Shown: positions 47,268 through 61,037, counted from the first letter of the stretch. The stretch: 64,000 nt of DNA from Hymenoscyphus infarciens (GCA_001414345.1 LLCB01000124.1:1-64000); one strand, 5' to 3'. The notes: generated by a model from the sequence alone, not told the origin. Made by a program: numbers and translations.

Positions 47268-50200
47268 GGTGAAAACTTAAGGAGAATTGTTTTCCTGTTG
47301 CCTCGGTCTGATGGTTGAGGCGAGAAAGTGTATAAAATTCAAGAATTAGCTTGACAAACTTTTCCAGAAACCATGAACTATGCAGGCCCTCTTGCAAACA
47401 GATGATTGTAAAGAAGAAAGCGACTTTACGGAAGTTCCATCGTTACATGGGATTTGCTGCAGTACACTACGCCTTTATATTTATCTTTTCGAGACAAAAG
47501 CAAACATAACACCAGCTAACTCTCCCTTACAGTGCCCAAGAACTTGGAGAACATATTAAATAAAACTGAAGACACTTAAAATCCTTCCCAGGCAGTAAAA
47601 ATGCAGTCGGATCGTTGCTTTTGCCACATCAAAGTGAAGTAAGAGTATTCAAAGGCATGAGCATAATACACTTTCCTGCCAGAACCTATTCCAATTAACA
47701 ACAGCCAAGCAAATTAAACAAAAAAAATTGCCTGAAACTAGTGGCTACTGTCAACTTAGCTAAAGCGTGTCGAAATTGTTGTCATGGTACTCATCCTTGG
47801 TTCTTTTCCGTGGCCATTTTTCAGGTCTATCTCAGAGTTCTTTGAGCTCGCTCCTTTCATATATGCCTTTCATCTATTCCGATTATAAGTTCCTAGGTCA
47901 CAAAGCGACATGAAATAACTCAAATCGTGTAGTTTATGTGACCAGTGAGAAGAGTAGACCCATTCTGATAGACGAGCGACGGAAATGGCGTGTCGTCAAC
48001 ACAAGTACAAGGGAGGAGCTTACAGTAACCTCTGAATAACGTAACACCCAGACGACGATGACGGTGGCTCCATGTACTTCAAAACCAGGAGAAACGAAAA
48101 GATTATAGAGATGCGCAAAATTTAGCTAGCAAGCTACTGGTAGTGGGAGTACCAAGGGGAAAAGGAGAAGGTGAAGGTTGGAGTGGTTTTAACAATTCGA
48201 CAACCTGACCTCAAACGACAGCAAAAGTTGTACCATATACTTCTAGCTTAGACCTTATAGTGGTTTCTGTAATTCTTGGTTCGTACGGAGTTCCTACGAG
48301 CACGGCGATACTTTTAATAGCAGTCTATATGAGGTTATTGTACTGTGACAACCCAGCGAACAACACACCTACAGACTTCCAGGCCCAAAACATTTTACAT
48401 CTACCAAAGACTGCTTCTATAGCCGCGAAGTGTTTTCGGAAATAGACTTCAATGGCATTATCCATCAAGTTGATGTTGAAAAAATAGTCAGCTGAGCAAA
48501 ATCCGAGGTTTCCAGTACAATTATTTATAGCTAGCCATTTTATCTAAACCTTTTCTTTGCCTCCTTCCAATCATATGCCAGAGATCTGAGGATAGTCAAC
48601 AACGGAATGATGGCTCTGGGGTGATCAAAATTCTCTACAAGTCATAACTTCGTTATCCATAGGTACGGATAGATGTCCTTGACCTCCACACAAAGCAACC
48701 CCTCCAAGTAACAATTTGTCCACAGGTAAAAGTAGCCCCTGTGAAACTAATCGATACCAAAACATCAATGGGTTGTGGCGCGAAGCGATGCCTGTCCCCC
48801 CTCGATAGGATAGTTGCTACCTGTACGCTACTTTGTCGCCATAGTATCAAAAACTTGGAGTATTCACATAGTGCCACACACGTTCTCGAGACTCGTTTTG
48901 ATTTCTCGGTGAAAATGAAGTGTCTTTATGTTTCGACAGTAGTGCAACGTCGGACAACAGAATATCCTGTGTTTTACAATTAGATTGGAATACTCTAACA
49001 TTGTTTCTTCCTAGACTTAAATAGCTGCTGATGGGCCTCTTAAAATTTGGAGTTCAACGTTGTCTTTGGCACTCTGTTTCATCTAGGTGCTCCAAATAGA
49101 GACCCTACGAGTCCATGGAAAATCCAAATCTGTGCGATGTGCTCAAAGTCGATAGATGCAGTTATATATAGGTTCTAGTACTGCTTCTTAATACTCAAAA
49201 GCCTACCTAGTTTCATGGCATTGATTCTCGAATGCCAAGTTTCCCGGATGGATTCTCGAATGAGCTAGAAGGTTAATTTCTGAATTGTAAAAGTAAGATT
49301 CACGCAGAGAACAGTAATCAAGAAAAATCCAGACTTGTCAACCTTAGGCTAATCATCACATTCGGCAATCTGACTCAGTAACTCTCCTCATAACATCAGC
49401 TACCAGCGCAAACTTTGCCATCAATTGCCTATCGCAATGATATCCCGGGAAGAAAAATAGAATTCTGAGTTTCTTGTGACAAAACTCTTAAAATAACCCA
49501 AGGAATCCAGGTAAACGGCAGCGGGAAAGTTGATCGAGAAGTGAAATGAAATACCAGCGGAGAAAAACCCCGGAGTTGCCGATTTTCAGCAATGTTGGAA
49601 AGCGGGAAAGAAAAGATGAAACGGAGAGAAAAAGAAGGGATGATCTAAATTCCATTCATAATGCTAGTTAGTTTTATATCGTGATTGTGATGTGCGATCG
49701 GACGGAGTGATTCGGTGCTGACCGACCCCCGCAAATAAGTATGAGAGGTAGCCAGTCCATTGAGGGTTGTTACTAAATATACTTTCTCATCTGTGCACAA
49801 GTCGACGCAAGAAGAGAAGTCGATGGAACAAATCAAGAATACACAAACCAAATTAGACATCCTCTAGAAAATCCCAATAAAAACCACGTTCTTCAAGAAC
49901 CAACACACAACATTAGCGCTCCCCCCATCTCCTCCCTTCCCAAATGAGAATCCACCCTGACCCCTTTGCCGTCCTTGCCGCCTTACCGACCAACCGCTGG
50001 GCATTCCTTGGCGCTAAGCGCTACATACACCTATCACCTCCTGGTATTTCCTCCAAAGACGGGGATTCTAAGACACATGTAGCATGCCAAGTGTGGCTTG
50101 TTCACTGAGCCTTACGTTTTAATTGTGGGGAAGTGGATTTGAAATGTTCCCAAGGGATGCTTTATTTAAGGAGGGGGACTTGCCTTGCCTTGTTGGTGAA

Positions 50201-50453
50201 CGTGTTTACCTCGACATTCACGAACTCTCATTTATTATTCTCTGTTATCTGTTACGAGGTGATTAAAGGAAAGGTTTACGTAACAGAAGACAGATTCCTG
50301 TCATACCGAATCCTTCATACCGATCGCACCGATCTTCATTCTATTTCTATTTTTACATACCTACCGACAACCAATATTCTCTTTACGAAAACTTCAATTC
50401 CGTCCTCCCTAGAATAAATCCGCAAGAATCAGAAGGGAAGGAGAGAAGGAAAG
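47268..50453. other. Long intergenic region
   Basis: About 3.2 kb with only short, unconvincing ORFs. The last few hundred bases are the presumptive promoter/5' UTR of the CYSTM gene. No transposon ends or RNA genes were recognised. Confidence 0.45.
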
Positions 50454-50857
50454 ATGTCTGGATATCCACAACAGCAACAATATGGTCCTCCCCAAGGTCA
50501 ATATGGTCCCCCGCAAGGCCAATATCCTCCACAACAGGGCTACGGAGGCGGATATCCTCCTCAACAACAAGTATGGCCCTAAACCAAGACCCGCGATCGA
50601 AAATGGAGAAACAAGTTCTAATGAGAATTGTAGATGTACCCCCAACAACAGCCCCAAGTCGTAGTAGTAAAAGAGAAGAAGGAAAGAGGATGTCTAACTG
50701 CTTGGTACGGTCTCCCTCCATTCCCTCCTCTCTCCCCTCAGATTATTTATTCTAACGATTCCTTGATAGTTTGGCCACCCTCTGTTGTTGTTGGCTCTGC
50801 GGAGAGACGTGCGAATGCTGCCTGGATTGTTGTGAATGTTGCGAGATATGCTGTTAG
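50454..50857 (+). CDS. CYSTM-type cysteine-rich membrane-module protein
   Basis: Three-exon gene of 91 residues: 50454-50570, 50634-50704 and 50770-50857. Both introns are phase-consistent and no exon exceeds 40 codons. The N-terminal half is a Gln/Pro/Tyr repeat (MSGYPQQQQYGPPQGQYG and on). After VVVVKEKKERGC comes a compact cysteine-rich tail: ACLATLCCCWLCGETCECC, then LDCCECCEICC to the stop. A Pro/Gln-rich head followed by a C-terminal Cys-rich hydrophobic segment is the layout of the CYSTM family. These are small tail-anchored membrane proteins linked to stress tolerance in fungi and plants. It lies 1.4 kb upstream of another gene with the same PPQGQY repeat. Confidence 0.82.
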
Positions 50858-52235
50858 TGGACATGTTATGTTGTAAGGAATGGACTGGACTGGTTAGAAA
50901 TTGCTTTTTCTCGCGCGAGAATGGCGCTGGATTGCGGGCGCGCGGGTTTTTTTCTTTAGAGATACCAGTTTGATCCGGCCTCCAGATTGGGAAGGGCGAG
51001 AGGGAATGGATAACGTTATTTTACAAGCTCACGATACTTGGGTACCATCATGTTGCAAGTTGTTCTTCTGGGCTGAAGGAACGACTAATACCGTGGCGCC
51101 GCGAGATTTTGCTTTCCCGACTCAATGCTGTCAATGGAATATTGTTTCCGGTATTCTGACATTTTGAAAACTGATTGTTGTTGTGAGATCACAAAATGGC
51201 ACTTCTACTTCGTACTCGTATTCTCCACGGGTTCTACGGAGGCGTTCTCCTGTCAAAGTTCTCCTGTCAAAGTTCTCCGGGGTTTCGGTTCCAATTTCAG
51301 AGTTCATCCCCAAAGATTTGGGGATCGTGCCACGATAATCGTACCACAAGATCCCGAAACTATGGAGAAGACAATCATCATCAAACAGCACATCTCTGAT
51401 CGACGTTGATAGCATTGTCATCGTCGTCCAAACCCGGATCCTGACAGCCCCCAAACAAACTTTGACGGAAGCCGGACCGTTTCGGATTTCGGACCGAGCC
51501 GAAAACCGCTCTCCGAAAAACCAGGCTCGCTTGATGGTTCATGAAGAAACTAGAGTCCTCGTGCAGCCACCTCACAGCAACTTCATGTATCAATTCCACC
51601 ACATCTCGATACATTCGTCCCACCACTACTTTACCCCCAGATGGAAATTGGATGCACAGAAAGGGATGGAAACATAATGAGGGTTTACCACACCCTACGT
51701 GAAACCAATGTAACCGGTTATGCACGTCAGCCCCAACCAACATCTCCAAAATACCTCACAATCTTGCCCAGAAGTTGACAGAAGAAACAACCACGCGCCT
51801 AAACCCGCCAAGGATTTCCCTCTTCATAATCATTCAAAACCAAGCTGTTCGAGGATCAGCTCGGCAGGGTTTAAATCCCTCTGAAGCCAGGGGCCAAGAT
51901 ATCTCAATTGTATCAGAACGCATCCAAGCCCCCAAAGGGTACGGAGTACAATTCCACGAACGGCACAGCCTCAAATCCCCAAACATGAGGGGCCAAGTGT
52001 GAGATGTGTGCAGTTCCACTAGTCTCCATTGTGATACCCACCACAGCACCAATCGAGGATGGATTGATGCGAGGGGCAGGCGCAGACAGGGTGAGGATAA
52101 GCTGTGTGGTGTAGGTACCCCACTCTGTACCACAGGTATCGTTATTAGAAGCCACTCACTCCCACGCACCTTCTTCCTTTTTGTGATTCTTGTGATCGAT
52201 TCCCGTTTTCCCAATTTACAACACAAGAGCACAAC
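50858..52235. other. Intergenic region between the two repeat-rich genes
   Basis: No supported gene. Several 80-160 codon frames on the minus strand are not protein-like. It includes the promoter of the downstream WW-like gene. Confidence 0.45.
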
Positions 52236-53684
52236 ATGTCGTTCTTTTCCAAGATGCAGAAGGAGGTGACGGGGTTGATGGATGGAGGAGGAAAGAAACC
52301 TGAAGCAGCACCAGCCCCGCCTCAACAGCAGAGAGGTACCTTTTACCCCTCTTCTTCAATTTCTCTCTTCGAAAAAAAGCCTCAGAGCTGACTGGACTTG
52401 TGCCACAGGATACGATGGCGGTTATCAGCAGCAGCAACAATACCCACCCCAACAGCAACAGTATGGAGGATATCAACAGCAGCAACAATATCCCCCTCAA
52501 GGGCAGAATCAGCAATACGGCCAACCTCCCCAAGGCCAGTACGGTCAACCTCCTCAAGGCCAATACAATCAACCTCCCCAAGGCCAATACGGTGCACCAT
52601 CGCCAGCACACAGTGCTCCACCAACCCAGCAACCTTACGGGGCTCCTCCTGGTCGTGAGTTTATAGCAATATAGGACCCCCGGTCGTTGCTCTCGGTCAC
52701 CCAATATATCGAACATCATTCGAGAAGGTTTAGGAAATTCAAAGACTCGATTTGTTTATTGACCTAAACCCTCTCGACTTATGGTTATGATGATTATCCA
52801 AAAATCTCTCGCACAATAAGATATTGGGTGCCGAAGAGCAATGACCAAACTTCTTACGATAACTGACAGCAAGAAATAGAATACCCTCCCCAAGGCCAAT
52901 ACGGACAGCCTCCGCCTCAACAATATGGCAGCCCAGCTCCTGCCTACGGACAACAACCCTACGTTCCTCCTCCCCACCAAAACATTCCTACTCCCCAAAC
53001 TCCACAATTACCTCCAGGATGGACCGCACTTTGGGACCCACAAGCAGGACGATGGGCATACATGGGAGGTGATCAAAAGGTGATCTGGACTCCTCCGCAA
53101 GGCCCATTTGTCGACCAAGGGGGTGCTGATGGAAGCCGTGGGGCATTCGGTGGCCCAGTCGCTGCCAGTGCTGGATTTGGAGCCGCTGCCGGTCCTGCTG
53201 GATACGGTGCTGCAACTGCCACCAAGGACGGAAAGGAGGCAAAGGCTGACAAGGCTGGAGGAGAGAAGAAGAAGGATGATGGAAATAAGAAGATGATGAT
53301 GGGTGCTGCTGGTGGTTTGGTTGCTGGTGGTATTGGAGGGGCTTTGATTGCCAATGCTTTGGGTGAGTTTGTCCTATTACTTTCTTTCCAATTTGCATAC
53401 TAGCATGTCGGGTCTTCTATACACTTGTATATGAATCTCTTGCTTTCTTCGGATATATGTATAGAAGAATGCTAACCCCGACAGATGACGATGATCACAA
53501 GGGCCACGGCGGCGGATATGGAGGAGGTGGTGGATACGGAGGAGGATACGCACCAGGCGGATATCCAACCCAACAAGCATACCCACCTCCTGCTGGCTCG
53601 ATGTCAAGTAGTGATCGTGAAAGTCTCGAGGAAGCGAGAGAAGAGTATGAGGAAGAACTGCAAGAGGCATATGGATCCGATTAA
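52236..53684 (+). CDS. Gln/Pro/Tyr-repeat protein with WW-like domain
   Basis: Four-exon gene of 342 residues: 52236-52335, 52409-52654, 52880-53362 and 53485-53684. The start MSFFSKMQKEVTGLMDGGG is followed by tandem PPQGQY-type repeats (about 35-150). A WW-like segment follows (LPPGWTALWDPQAGRWAYM, then VIWTPP), then an Ala/Gly-rich and Lys-rich stretch and a glycine-zipper-like segment (MMMGAAGGLVAGGIGGALI). The end is Gly/Tyr-rich with an acidic coil (ESLEEAREEYEEELQEAYGSD). I chose the acceptor at 52878-52879 because it continues the repeat (PPG-QYPPQGQY). WW domains bind proline-rich ligands, and the zipper segment could associate with membranes. The exact role is unknown. Confidence 0.78.
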
Positions 53685-54549
53685 CCCTAATCTATATACC
53701 TGTACCGTATTACTGGAGTGTACTTTGGCTTGAGATGGGAAGACAAATGAAATTATGACTAAATGAAAACAAGAAAGGTATATTAGTGCTGTCGTCATTT
53801 GCTGCTCTGGTGTGACCAAAGAAAGAACTGTACCTCGTGATGGACATCTAAAGCGGCAGTAAATACATCAGGTTTACACCTGCCCTGCCTACCTAGCACT
53901 CGTTGTTCCAGCTTTTTAGAGCAATTAAAATTACTCCAACCATTTGAAACAATTTAAAATATCGACCTAAGTGTTTTAGAACAATTGAAGTTGGAATTGA
54001 CTGCCACTGTTGATGTTCACCACGAGAGCACGTACCCCACGAAAACGACATGGAGACGGGACAGAGCCACTGGACACTGTAGGTATCATATTATAGCCTG
54101 CTTTCTAGAAGACATATATAATTCTAGAGGTGGATATCACACCATCACCGTCCTTTTCTAAATAGACAAAAAAAAGAAAGGAGGCGAGAGACAATTCGCC
54201 AACAACCCCGCCATCGGTCTTGGCTCCAGGCGGCCCGCCTGATGATGAAATCTCGACATTTTCTGGCATCATTCAACCAACCACCACAGAAAAAAACTCC
54301 ACACACAGAGCTTTCCAGGTTTCCTCTCAACACCCACTCTTTTACGTACCACAAAACGAACTAGTACCAACTTCTCGCGTGGGATAAGATAAGGAGGAAG
54401 CCACCAAAAAATGACGCCAACGAAAATGATATATATAAAAGCTAATCGCTTCCCAATCGAATTGCTGGGTTTTCGTATTTTCCGAAAGTACCTTGCCCTG
54501 AATACCAAAAGTCCGGGGGAGTGTAACCGCACTCGATAAGGCAACCGAG
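53685..54549. other. Intergenic region upstream of permease
   Basis: 3' UTR of the repeat-rich gene and promoter/5' UTR of the permease. No additional features seen. Confidence 0.5.
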
Positions 54550-56213
54550 ATGTCTGATATTGACAAAACTTCATATGGGGCTACGGATAGCTCTCTCCCA
54601 CACGATGGAATCCCTTCGACCTCGGAAATCGACCCGAACAGCGGCGTCAAACGCGCGCTCAAAACCCGACATCTTTCTATGATGGCTCTCGCAGGAATCA
54701 TCGGACCTGGTCTCCTCGTCGGCTCGGGTGGTGCTCTTTCCAATGGTGGACCTGCGGCTTTACTTATTGGATTCGGGGTTATTGGTCTGATAGCTTTTTC
54801 TATCATGCAATCTCTGGGAGAAATCACGACGCTTTATCCTACGAGTGGTGCGTTTACGAGTTTGGCGGATCGGTTTGTGGATAAGGCGTTTGGTGTTGCG
54901 GTGGGGTGGAACTATTTTGTGATTTGGGCGGCGGTTTTGGCGAATGAGTATAACGCTGTTAGTTCGATATTTGTCTTCTGGAGTGATAAGATTCCGCTCT
55001 GGGGGTATTTCTTGATATTTTGGTTTGTGTTCTTGGCTTTCCAGTTGCTTGGGGTGGAGGCTTTTGGGGAGGCGGAGTTTTGGCTTGCGTGAGTGGTTTC
55101 TGGTGGATGTGAGAGTTGGAGAGAACTGACTTTGACAGACTTCTTAAACTTGGAGGGTTGGTGGCATACTTTATTTTCGCCATCGTTTATGCAGCTGGAG
55201 GACTCAAAGGCCAGAAAGCGCCTCTCGGATTTCGATATTGGCATGATCCCGGAGCATTCGCCGACGGATTCCCAGGTGTCGCAAAAGTTTTTGTCTTCTG
55301 CTCAACGTTCTACGCGGGTTGCGAATCCGTAGCCGTAGCAGCGACCGAAACTCGAAATCCAAGGCATGCCGTCCCCCTCGCTATCCGACAGGTTTTCTGG
55401 CGTATCATTTTCATCTACATGGGCTCAGCATTCTTCTTTGGACTCACCTGTCCAGCGAACGCCGAGGGACTAGTAAATGGCGGAAGTCGAGCCCTCAAAT
55501 CGCCCATGACAATCGCCATTCAAACAGCCGGTTGGGAAGGTGGCGTTCATCTCGTTAACGCTTTTATCTTTGCGACTTGTTTATCTGCAGTAAATAGCAG
55601 TATCTACATCGGCTCCCGAACAATCCTCTTCATGGCCCAAGAAGGCAAAGCACCGAAATTCCTAGGCTACACAGATAAACGAGGAGTCCCCATCCCCGCA
55701 ATAATCTTCACAAACCTCTTCGGCGCCCTCTCAATGATGAACGTGTCAACTGGTGCTTCAGCAGCGTATGGCTACATCGTCAACCTCTCAGGTGTCTCGA
55801 CATTCTTAGTGTGGGGATCGATATCATTCATCCACATCCGCTTTCGCTCCGCCTGGGTTTCTCAAGGTCGTTCAATCGACTCCTTACCATTTAAGTCTTG
55901 GGCATATCCTTGGAATGCATATTTCGGACTCGCAGCGAATATATTCTTGGCTTTTGTTCAGGGATGGACTACTTTTGCGCCTTTTGACAAGGGCGCTTTT
56001 GTTGATGCTTATATTCTTCTTCCGCTGTTTCCAATTATTTATTTTGGGTACAAGTTCGCTTATAAGACTAGGTATTGGAGGTTGGAGGAGATTGATCTTG
56101 ATGAGGGACGACGGGTGGATTTGGATGCGGGGGTTGAGGAGGAGTATGAGGGGGATGATGTTGTGGGTGTGAAGAAGTTGGGATTTTGGAGGAGGATTGG
56201 GAGGAATTTTTAG
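54550..56213 (+). CDS. Amino-acid permease (AAT/APC family)
   Basis: Two-exon gene of 537 residues: 54550-55088 and 55139-56213. The 50-bp intron joins ...FWLA to LLKLGGLVAY. A hydrophilic N-terminus of about 40 residues precedes twelve membrane segments. The first carries the fungal amino-acid permease signature (LKTRHLSMMALAGIIGPGLL, then GSGGALSNGGPAALL), and SLGEITTLYPTSGAF follows in helix 2. TETRNPRHAVPLAIRQVFWR is the conserved cytoplasmic motif between helices 6 and 7. The C-terminus is hydrophilic and acidic. It should import amino acids with protons at the plasma membrane. Substrate range cannot be read from sequence. Confidence 0.92.
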
Positions 56214-59200
56214 GTGTGTGAGGGGTTTGGTTTTCGCTTGGAGTTTGGGGTATCCTTTGGGAATCAGTTTTCGAGGAGACGGCGTGTTTTTAATACCCAT
56301 TTAAAAAGCTGGCACGCTTTATTGACCATTTGCGGAAGTAGCCAATTACGTTTCAACTTTATAGTATCCGGTGGTGAGTCTAGTAAGTTAAGGTATTAAA
56401 TCCTATTGTTTGAGATATCTAGAGTATTGAGAATAATTAATTATAGTTTCGAATAGTATATAGGTGTAGTGTATTAGATACTTATCCAAGTAACATTTAT
56501 TTCACACAGATATCCGAGACATTTGAGAAGACTTAAGTTAATTCTACAAAGTAAATTTAGCGAATCTAGAATATGAATTGGTCACTTCTATCTTTTGGTG
56601 AATAAAGTTTGTTAGAGCAAGTAATAATTAGTTATTGAAAGGAAAAAATGATTGCATTGTTCGAATATATAGGTATAGAGCTTCTTGCAAGTTATAAACC
56701 TCCCTAGGTAATAACTAATAGAGAGGTACTTGGAAGTTTTGTCAGAGTTCAACACTAGCTCGTACAGTATGACTTTATGATTTTGAATAAGTATTGTGAC
56801 TGGGTACTTTTTCTATGGTTTGGACTTGGCACTTTGGAAATCTTTGGAAATGAGGAAATGCGGGTGTGTGGAGAGAGGATTGATTTCATAGTCTTGTTTA
56901 CGCTTTTATTTTTATGAAGGGTCGAGTGGTTTTGAAATCTGAAGGGACTTGGTATTCTTCAACTTGAATCATAACCCAGGGAAACGGGGAGTCATAAGAT
57001 ATACTATCGAACAACGGATTGTTGTCGATATAAAGTGAGCGAGTAGTTCTGCCTTGTTTTCTCGGGGGTTTTAAAAAACACCAGAGATTCGTTGGAGGTT
57101 GTCATGACGAGTTATTTCCTTGGTGTTGAGACTCGTGCTAAGATATCTTGGGTGGAGTTATGACAGGACACCTGCGATGCACTGGGTATCGAGCATACTA
57201 TTGGTATTTGATAATACTAAGGTATTCTCTAGTAGAGACGGTTTTTATTTCTACTATGAAAGAAAGTAAAGTGGGGTTGTAGGGAAGGAGTTGGGATTCT
57301 GGAGGAGGTTGAGAAAATAGGTAGGGAGCTAATGTAACTATTTCTAGGTATTATGGGGGTGTATTTAAACAGTGACCCGAAACAAAAAGAAATCACCACG
57401 AACCACAAAAAAACAACATACATCGACATTAGCAATAGTACGCAGAAGTACTTTAAAAGGAGGTAGCTCGTTCATCTTTTTCCTTTAACCCTCAAACCTT
57501 TAAAGTGACATTGATTGTATTTGTAGTTTTTGTATTCAGTTCAGAATAGAGTTTACAAGACCGCATACCGAATCAAACTACCTGGCAAATTCCATGCTAT
57601 ATTTATCTTGTCAATTGTTTACATTAGAGTACTAGAGCACTATCACCAACTCAAACCGCTCGATGCTGGCTGCCTCTATTTTTATAAACTGTTGAAGTTT
57701 GAAGAGAGATTTGTAAAGATTTATTGTCGAAAGAGGGGTTGTCTTCAAATTGTTGTAGTTGGCGATGTGGGAACTTGAACGCTAAGTGAGAATTAACAAA
57801 TAGGCGAACTTTTGGTGAGCTATTAGAGGATAACTAACTTCTCTTTGTGCGAGAAATACTGGCGGCCATACTACACAAAGTCCATGAGCGAGCGAGGGCC
57901 AACCGTGAATATAATCTGCCTAATGTCTTGTGTTTGGTTTTGCAATAGCTATTTCACTTTTTTATCAAAGGGATATTACCGACTGTGGTGGGTTGATAAT
58001 GAAGTTGCTTCAAGATTGTGGACTTGAAACCCTGGAGAAGTCCAAGAAGGAGAAGAGCGTACGTCCTAGAGCGCTTTCTTCGAAAATTGGGCCACTTCTT
58101 ATAAAATATCAAACAACTAATATCGAAATTTCACCCAAGATACAGGCCAAATATAAGATGGTACTCGAAATATAACATTGCCTAGTTATCGAAGAAGGAA
58201 AGAATAAGAGTTGACTTGCCGCTCTTGACGACAGCCTTAAAAAAAGCTTTGTTGCATTTCGACATTTTTCTTTGCTTTAGTCTTACTAGTACAGTTAAGG
58301 AGGGCGTCATTCTCATGTTCACACGTCTTGCAATGATGTGAAGTGTAGGGATTTACTGCCGAAATGAGGACCCTCGTCGAAAGGGTTAGCTAGACTCGCA
58401 TTGGTTGTGTTATGAAGATTATAGAAAAACTATAGGCCCGTGGGAGTCGAAATCGACAGAGTCTAATATAGATAGGAGGGTTTGGAGTTTATATTGGCTC
58501 TAGGCTGTTCCTCACAAAGCTGATATTTGGTTCACTCATTTAGCGGTATTTGCAAACCCTGAGAAAAACACACGAAGAAGCTAGTGAATTGCTTGTGGAA
58601 AGTGAATAGACAGGTGTTAAGTCTGTGAGATGTTAATTGTACCATTTATGGAAGTCAGGAGTAATGTGAATCATGTCTAAATCACAAGCTTCAAGGGAAA
58701 CGGTGATGTGCTTTCTGATGTAGGATCTGTTGAATGTCATAATATCTATTCAACAAACACCAAAGTAACGCACACGCGCTACATCTACAACTAAAACCTC
58801 GATATCTCCCAAGGCGCAACTCCCAAAGACACCCCTTGATATCCCTTCTTTTTTCGGGAAAAAGGAAGAGAAATGCCACGTATCTGGCTCCCATGCCATC
58901 TTCCAGGATGGAACGCCCGCCAACCAACAGCAAGCACTCCATCTGAAATTCCAAGTATGTGCCTATTTGTCGTCAAAGAAACTTGATAGCTGAAACTTGG
59001 AATCCATAGGCGACTGTATCACCAACCTTCCAAACGAAGTGATTTTTTTAATATTCTCAGCAATCTCCATCCAATTCCATCGTTGTGCTTTGGCATGACG
59101 TGCAAAAAGATTTACAACATCCACTGGTCATATTATGGAAAGGTTGATATTACTTGAAAGCTCATGGGAAATGGTTTGTTGAGAGCAGACAATGCGGAGC

Positions 59201-59699
59201 TAGCCTTTTCTTGCTGAAGGGTTTGTGATTTTGGTTGGTGGTATCATGGAAACTTTGGTATTGTTTGGCAGCCCATAAATGGAGATTTGACTTTGGTGCT
59301 CTGAGCTACGAGCGCTGTCACGTGTATGAATTCTGAAAGCGTGCTTATAGAGTTATGCGGTCGCGTTCCGTCGCGTTCCGCCGGATCGCATTTTGGATAT
59401 TGCTCGGATATCCCTGCTAAACCCCCAATGCGGTAAGGTTAATTATTTCTCGCTTCTTTGCCTCCTTTCAGACTGCCTCCTAAACGACGAAACTTCAAAT
59501 TCTGCAATAAACTACAACTTTAATTCCAAAAATTGCAACAACAGGTCACTCTCGTCAATCGATGAGAGGGGATGCAACTCCACAAGATGTGGGATACTAT
59601 TTGAGAATTGACACAGTCAAGGACAATTAGAGGTATAGAGTAGAATTGTTTGTATTATTAGTGTAGAGTCACAAGTTCAAGTCTGCTAACACGTGAAAC
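56214..59699. other. Long intergenic region
   Basis: About 3.5 kb without a supportable gene; all ORFs are below 90 codons. The first part is AT-rich 3' flank of the permease. It ends at the inverted repeat of a DNA transposon. Confidence 0.5.
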
Positions 59700-59701
59700 T
59701 A

Positions 59702-61035
59702 AGAGTTGGGGCCACAGCTAGTGGGCCCTCCTAAGCGAGATGACCCCCTACCTTAATTTCTAATACTCCCTTTTTAAAAACCTACTATAATTTAACCTTT
59801 TAACTAAAACTCTTTAAATTAAAGACGATAGACCGAATACTCTCTCCCTCTTATATATATAAGCCTAGCTAGAATTAGCCTATACCAAAGTATACTAGAG
59901 TATACTAAGCCTAAGTAGATAGAAAATCTTAGAGTACTATCTTTAAAGAATTAGAGGTACTTAAATCCACTATATAAAGGATCTATAAGGCTGATTTAAG
60001 TTAAATAACTTATAAAGAGAAGTAATATTAAAAGAGATTACTATCTAAACGATATATCTACTAAATTCTTTGGTTTATATCTTAAAATTATACTACTTAT
60101 TAGATATCTTTTTTATAAGTTAAAAACACTTTTAACTTACCTACTTCTTCTTATATTATTTACTAAGAACTTCGCTATACTAGCTACTAATAATATATTA
60201 TATATCTTTAACCCTTTATTAGCTGAATATAAGTAAAGAAACATCTTACTTTTATATTATTATACTACTAGTAGGGGATATTAGATTAGGTAGCTACTTA
60301 TAGGTAAAAGGGGGACTAGAGGAAGGTTATATAGTTAGATAAGTATATATTTAAGCTTAGAAAGAGTAATAGGGTTTAGGTAATATAGTATATAGATGAA
60401 AAGAGGTATCTAGACTATATTTAGTTAATATATTACTTAGAGAGGGTATTAGTTATAATTTAGGGTATAATTAGCTAGGATTATAAGTCTCTTCTTATCT
60501 TTCTAGAAAAGGAATAAGGCTGTAAAAGAGTGAATTCTTAAGTATATAGGGATTAAGTTCTTAAACTAGTTATCTTTCTACTATTTAATAAGCTTAGTAC
60601 TACTTATATCTTTATAGAGAATAGTTTAAAGGTATATAAAGGATATACTTATTTAGCTAAGCTCGAATATAATATTTATAGCTTTAATTAGCCTCCTTCT
60701 TTATCTAATTTAAACGTAATAGAGAAGGTCTAGTAGTAGATAAAAGAAGAGTTAAAGAAGTTACCTTTTATACCGACTTCTAAGGAGGGATTAATTAGAG
60801 AGATTTAAAGGCTCTAGGATTTAGTAGATCTATGTAATTATAGGCGATATACTAAGTAATTAACTTATAAGTTAGAAGATGTTATTAAAGTAAAAGGATT
60901 AGCTACTATTTATTAATAATATATATAAGTTTTAAAGTAAAAGACTTAAAGTTAGATTTATAATAGATTTTTAAGTAATAAGTGTCAATTTAGTAGGGTT
61001 CGCTTAGGGGGCCCACTAGCTGTGGCCCCAACTCT
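59702..61035. mobile_element. Tc1/mariner-like DNA transposon remnant, interior RIP-degraded
   Basis: A 1334-bp element flanked by TA (59700-59701 and 61036-61037). The terminal inverted repeats of about 38 bp begin AGAGTTGGGGCCACAGCTAG and continue TGGGCCC..CCTAAGCGA, differing between ends by about one base. The interior is extremely AT-rich, with stops in all frames and almost no CA/TG, so no transposase can be read. Size, TA duplication and inverted ends fit Tc1/mariner or pogo/Fot elements. The class is inferred, since no DDE motif is visible. Confidence 0.7.
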
Positions 61036-61037
61036 TA

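Noticed and set aside
51834..52325. 163-codon minus-strand frame before the WW-like gene
   Set aside because: Overlaps the supported first exon on the other strand and has no recognisable features.
52216..52719. 167-codon Leu-rich minus-strand frame
   Set aside because: Antisense shadow of the CAA/CCN repeats. Leu/Val richness is a translation artefact, not membrane helices.
59655..59700. Possible tRNA T-arm (GTTCAAGTC) beside the transposon
   Set aside because: No matching acceptor, D-arm or anticodon stem could be folded around it.
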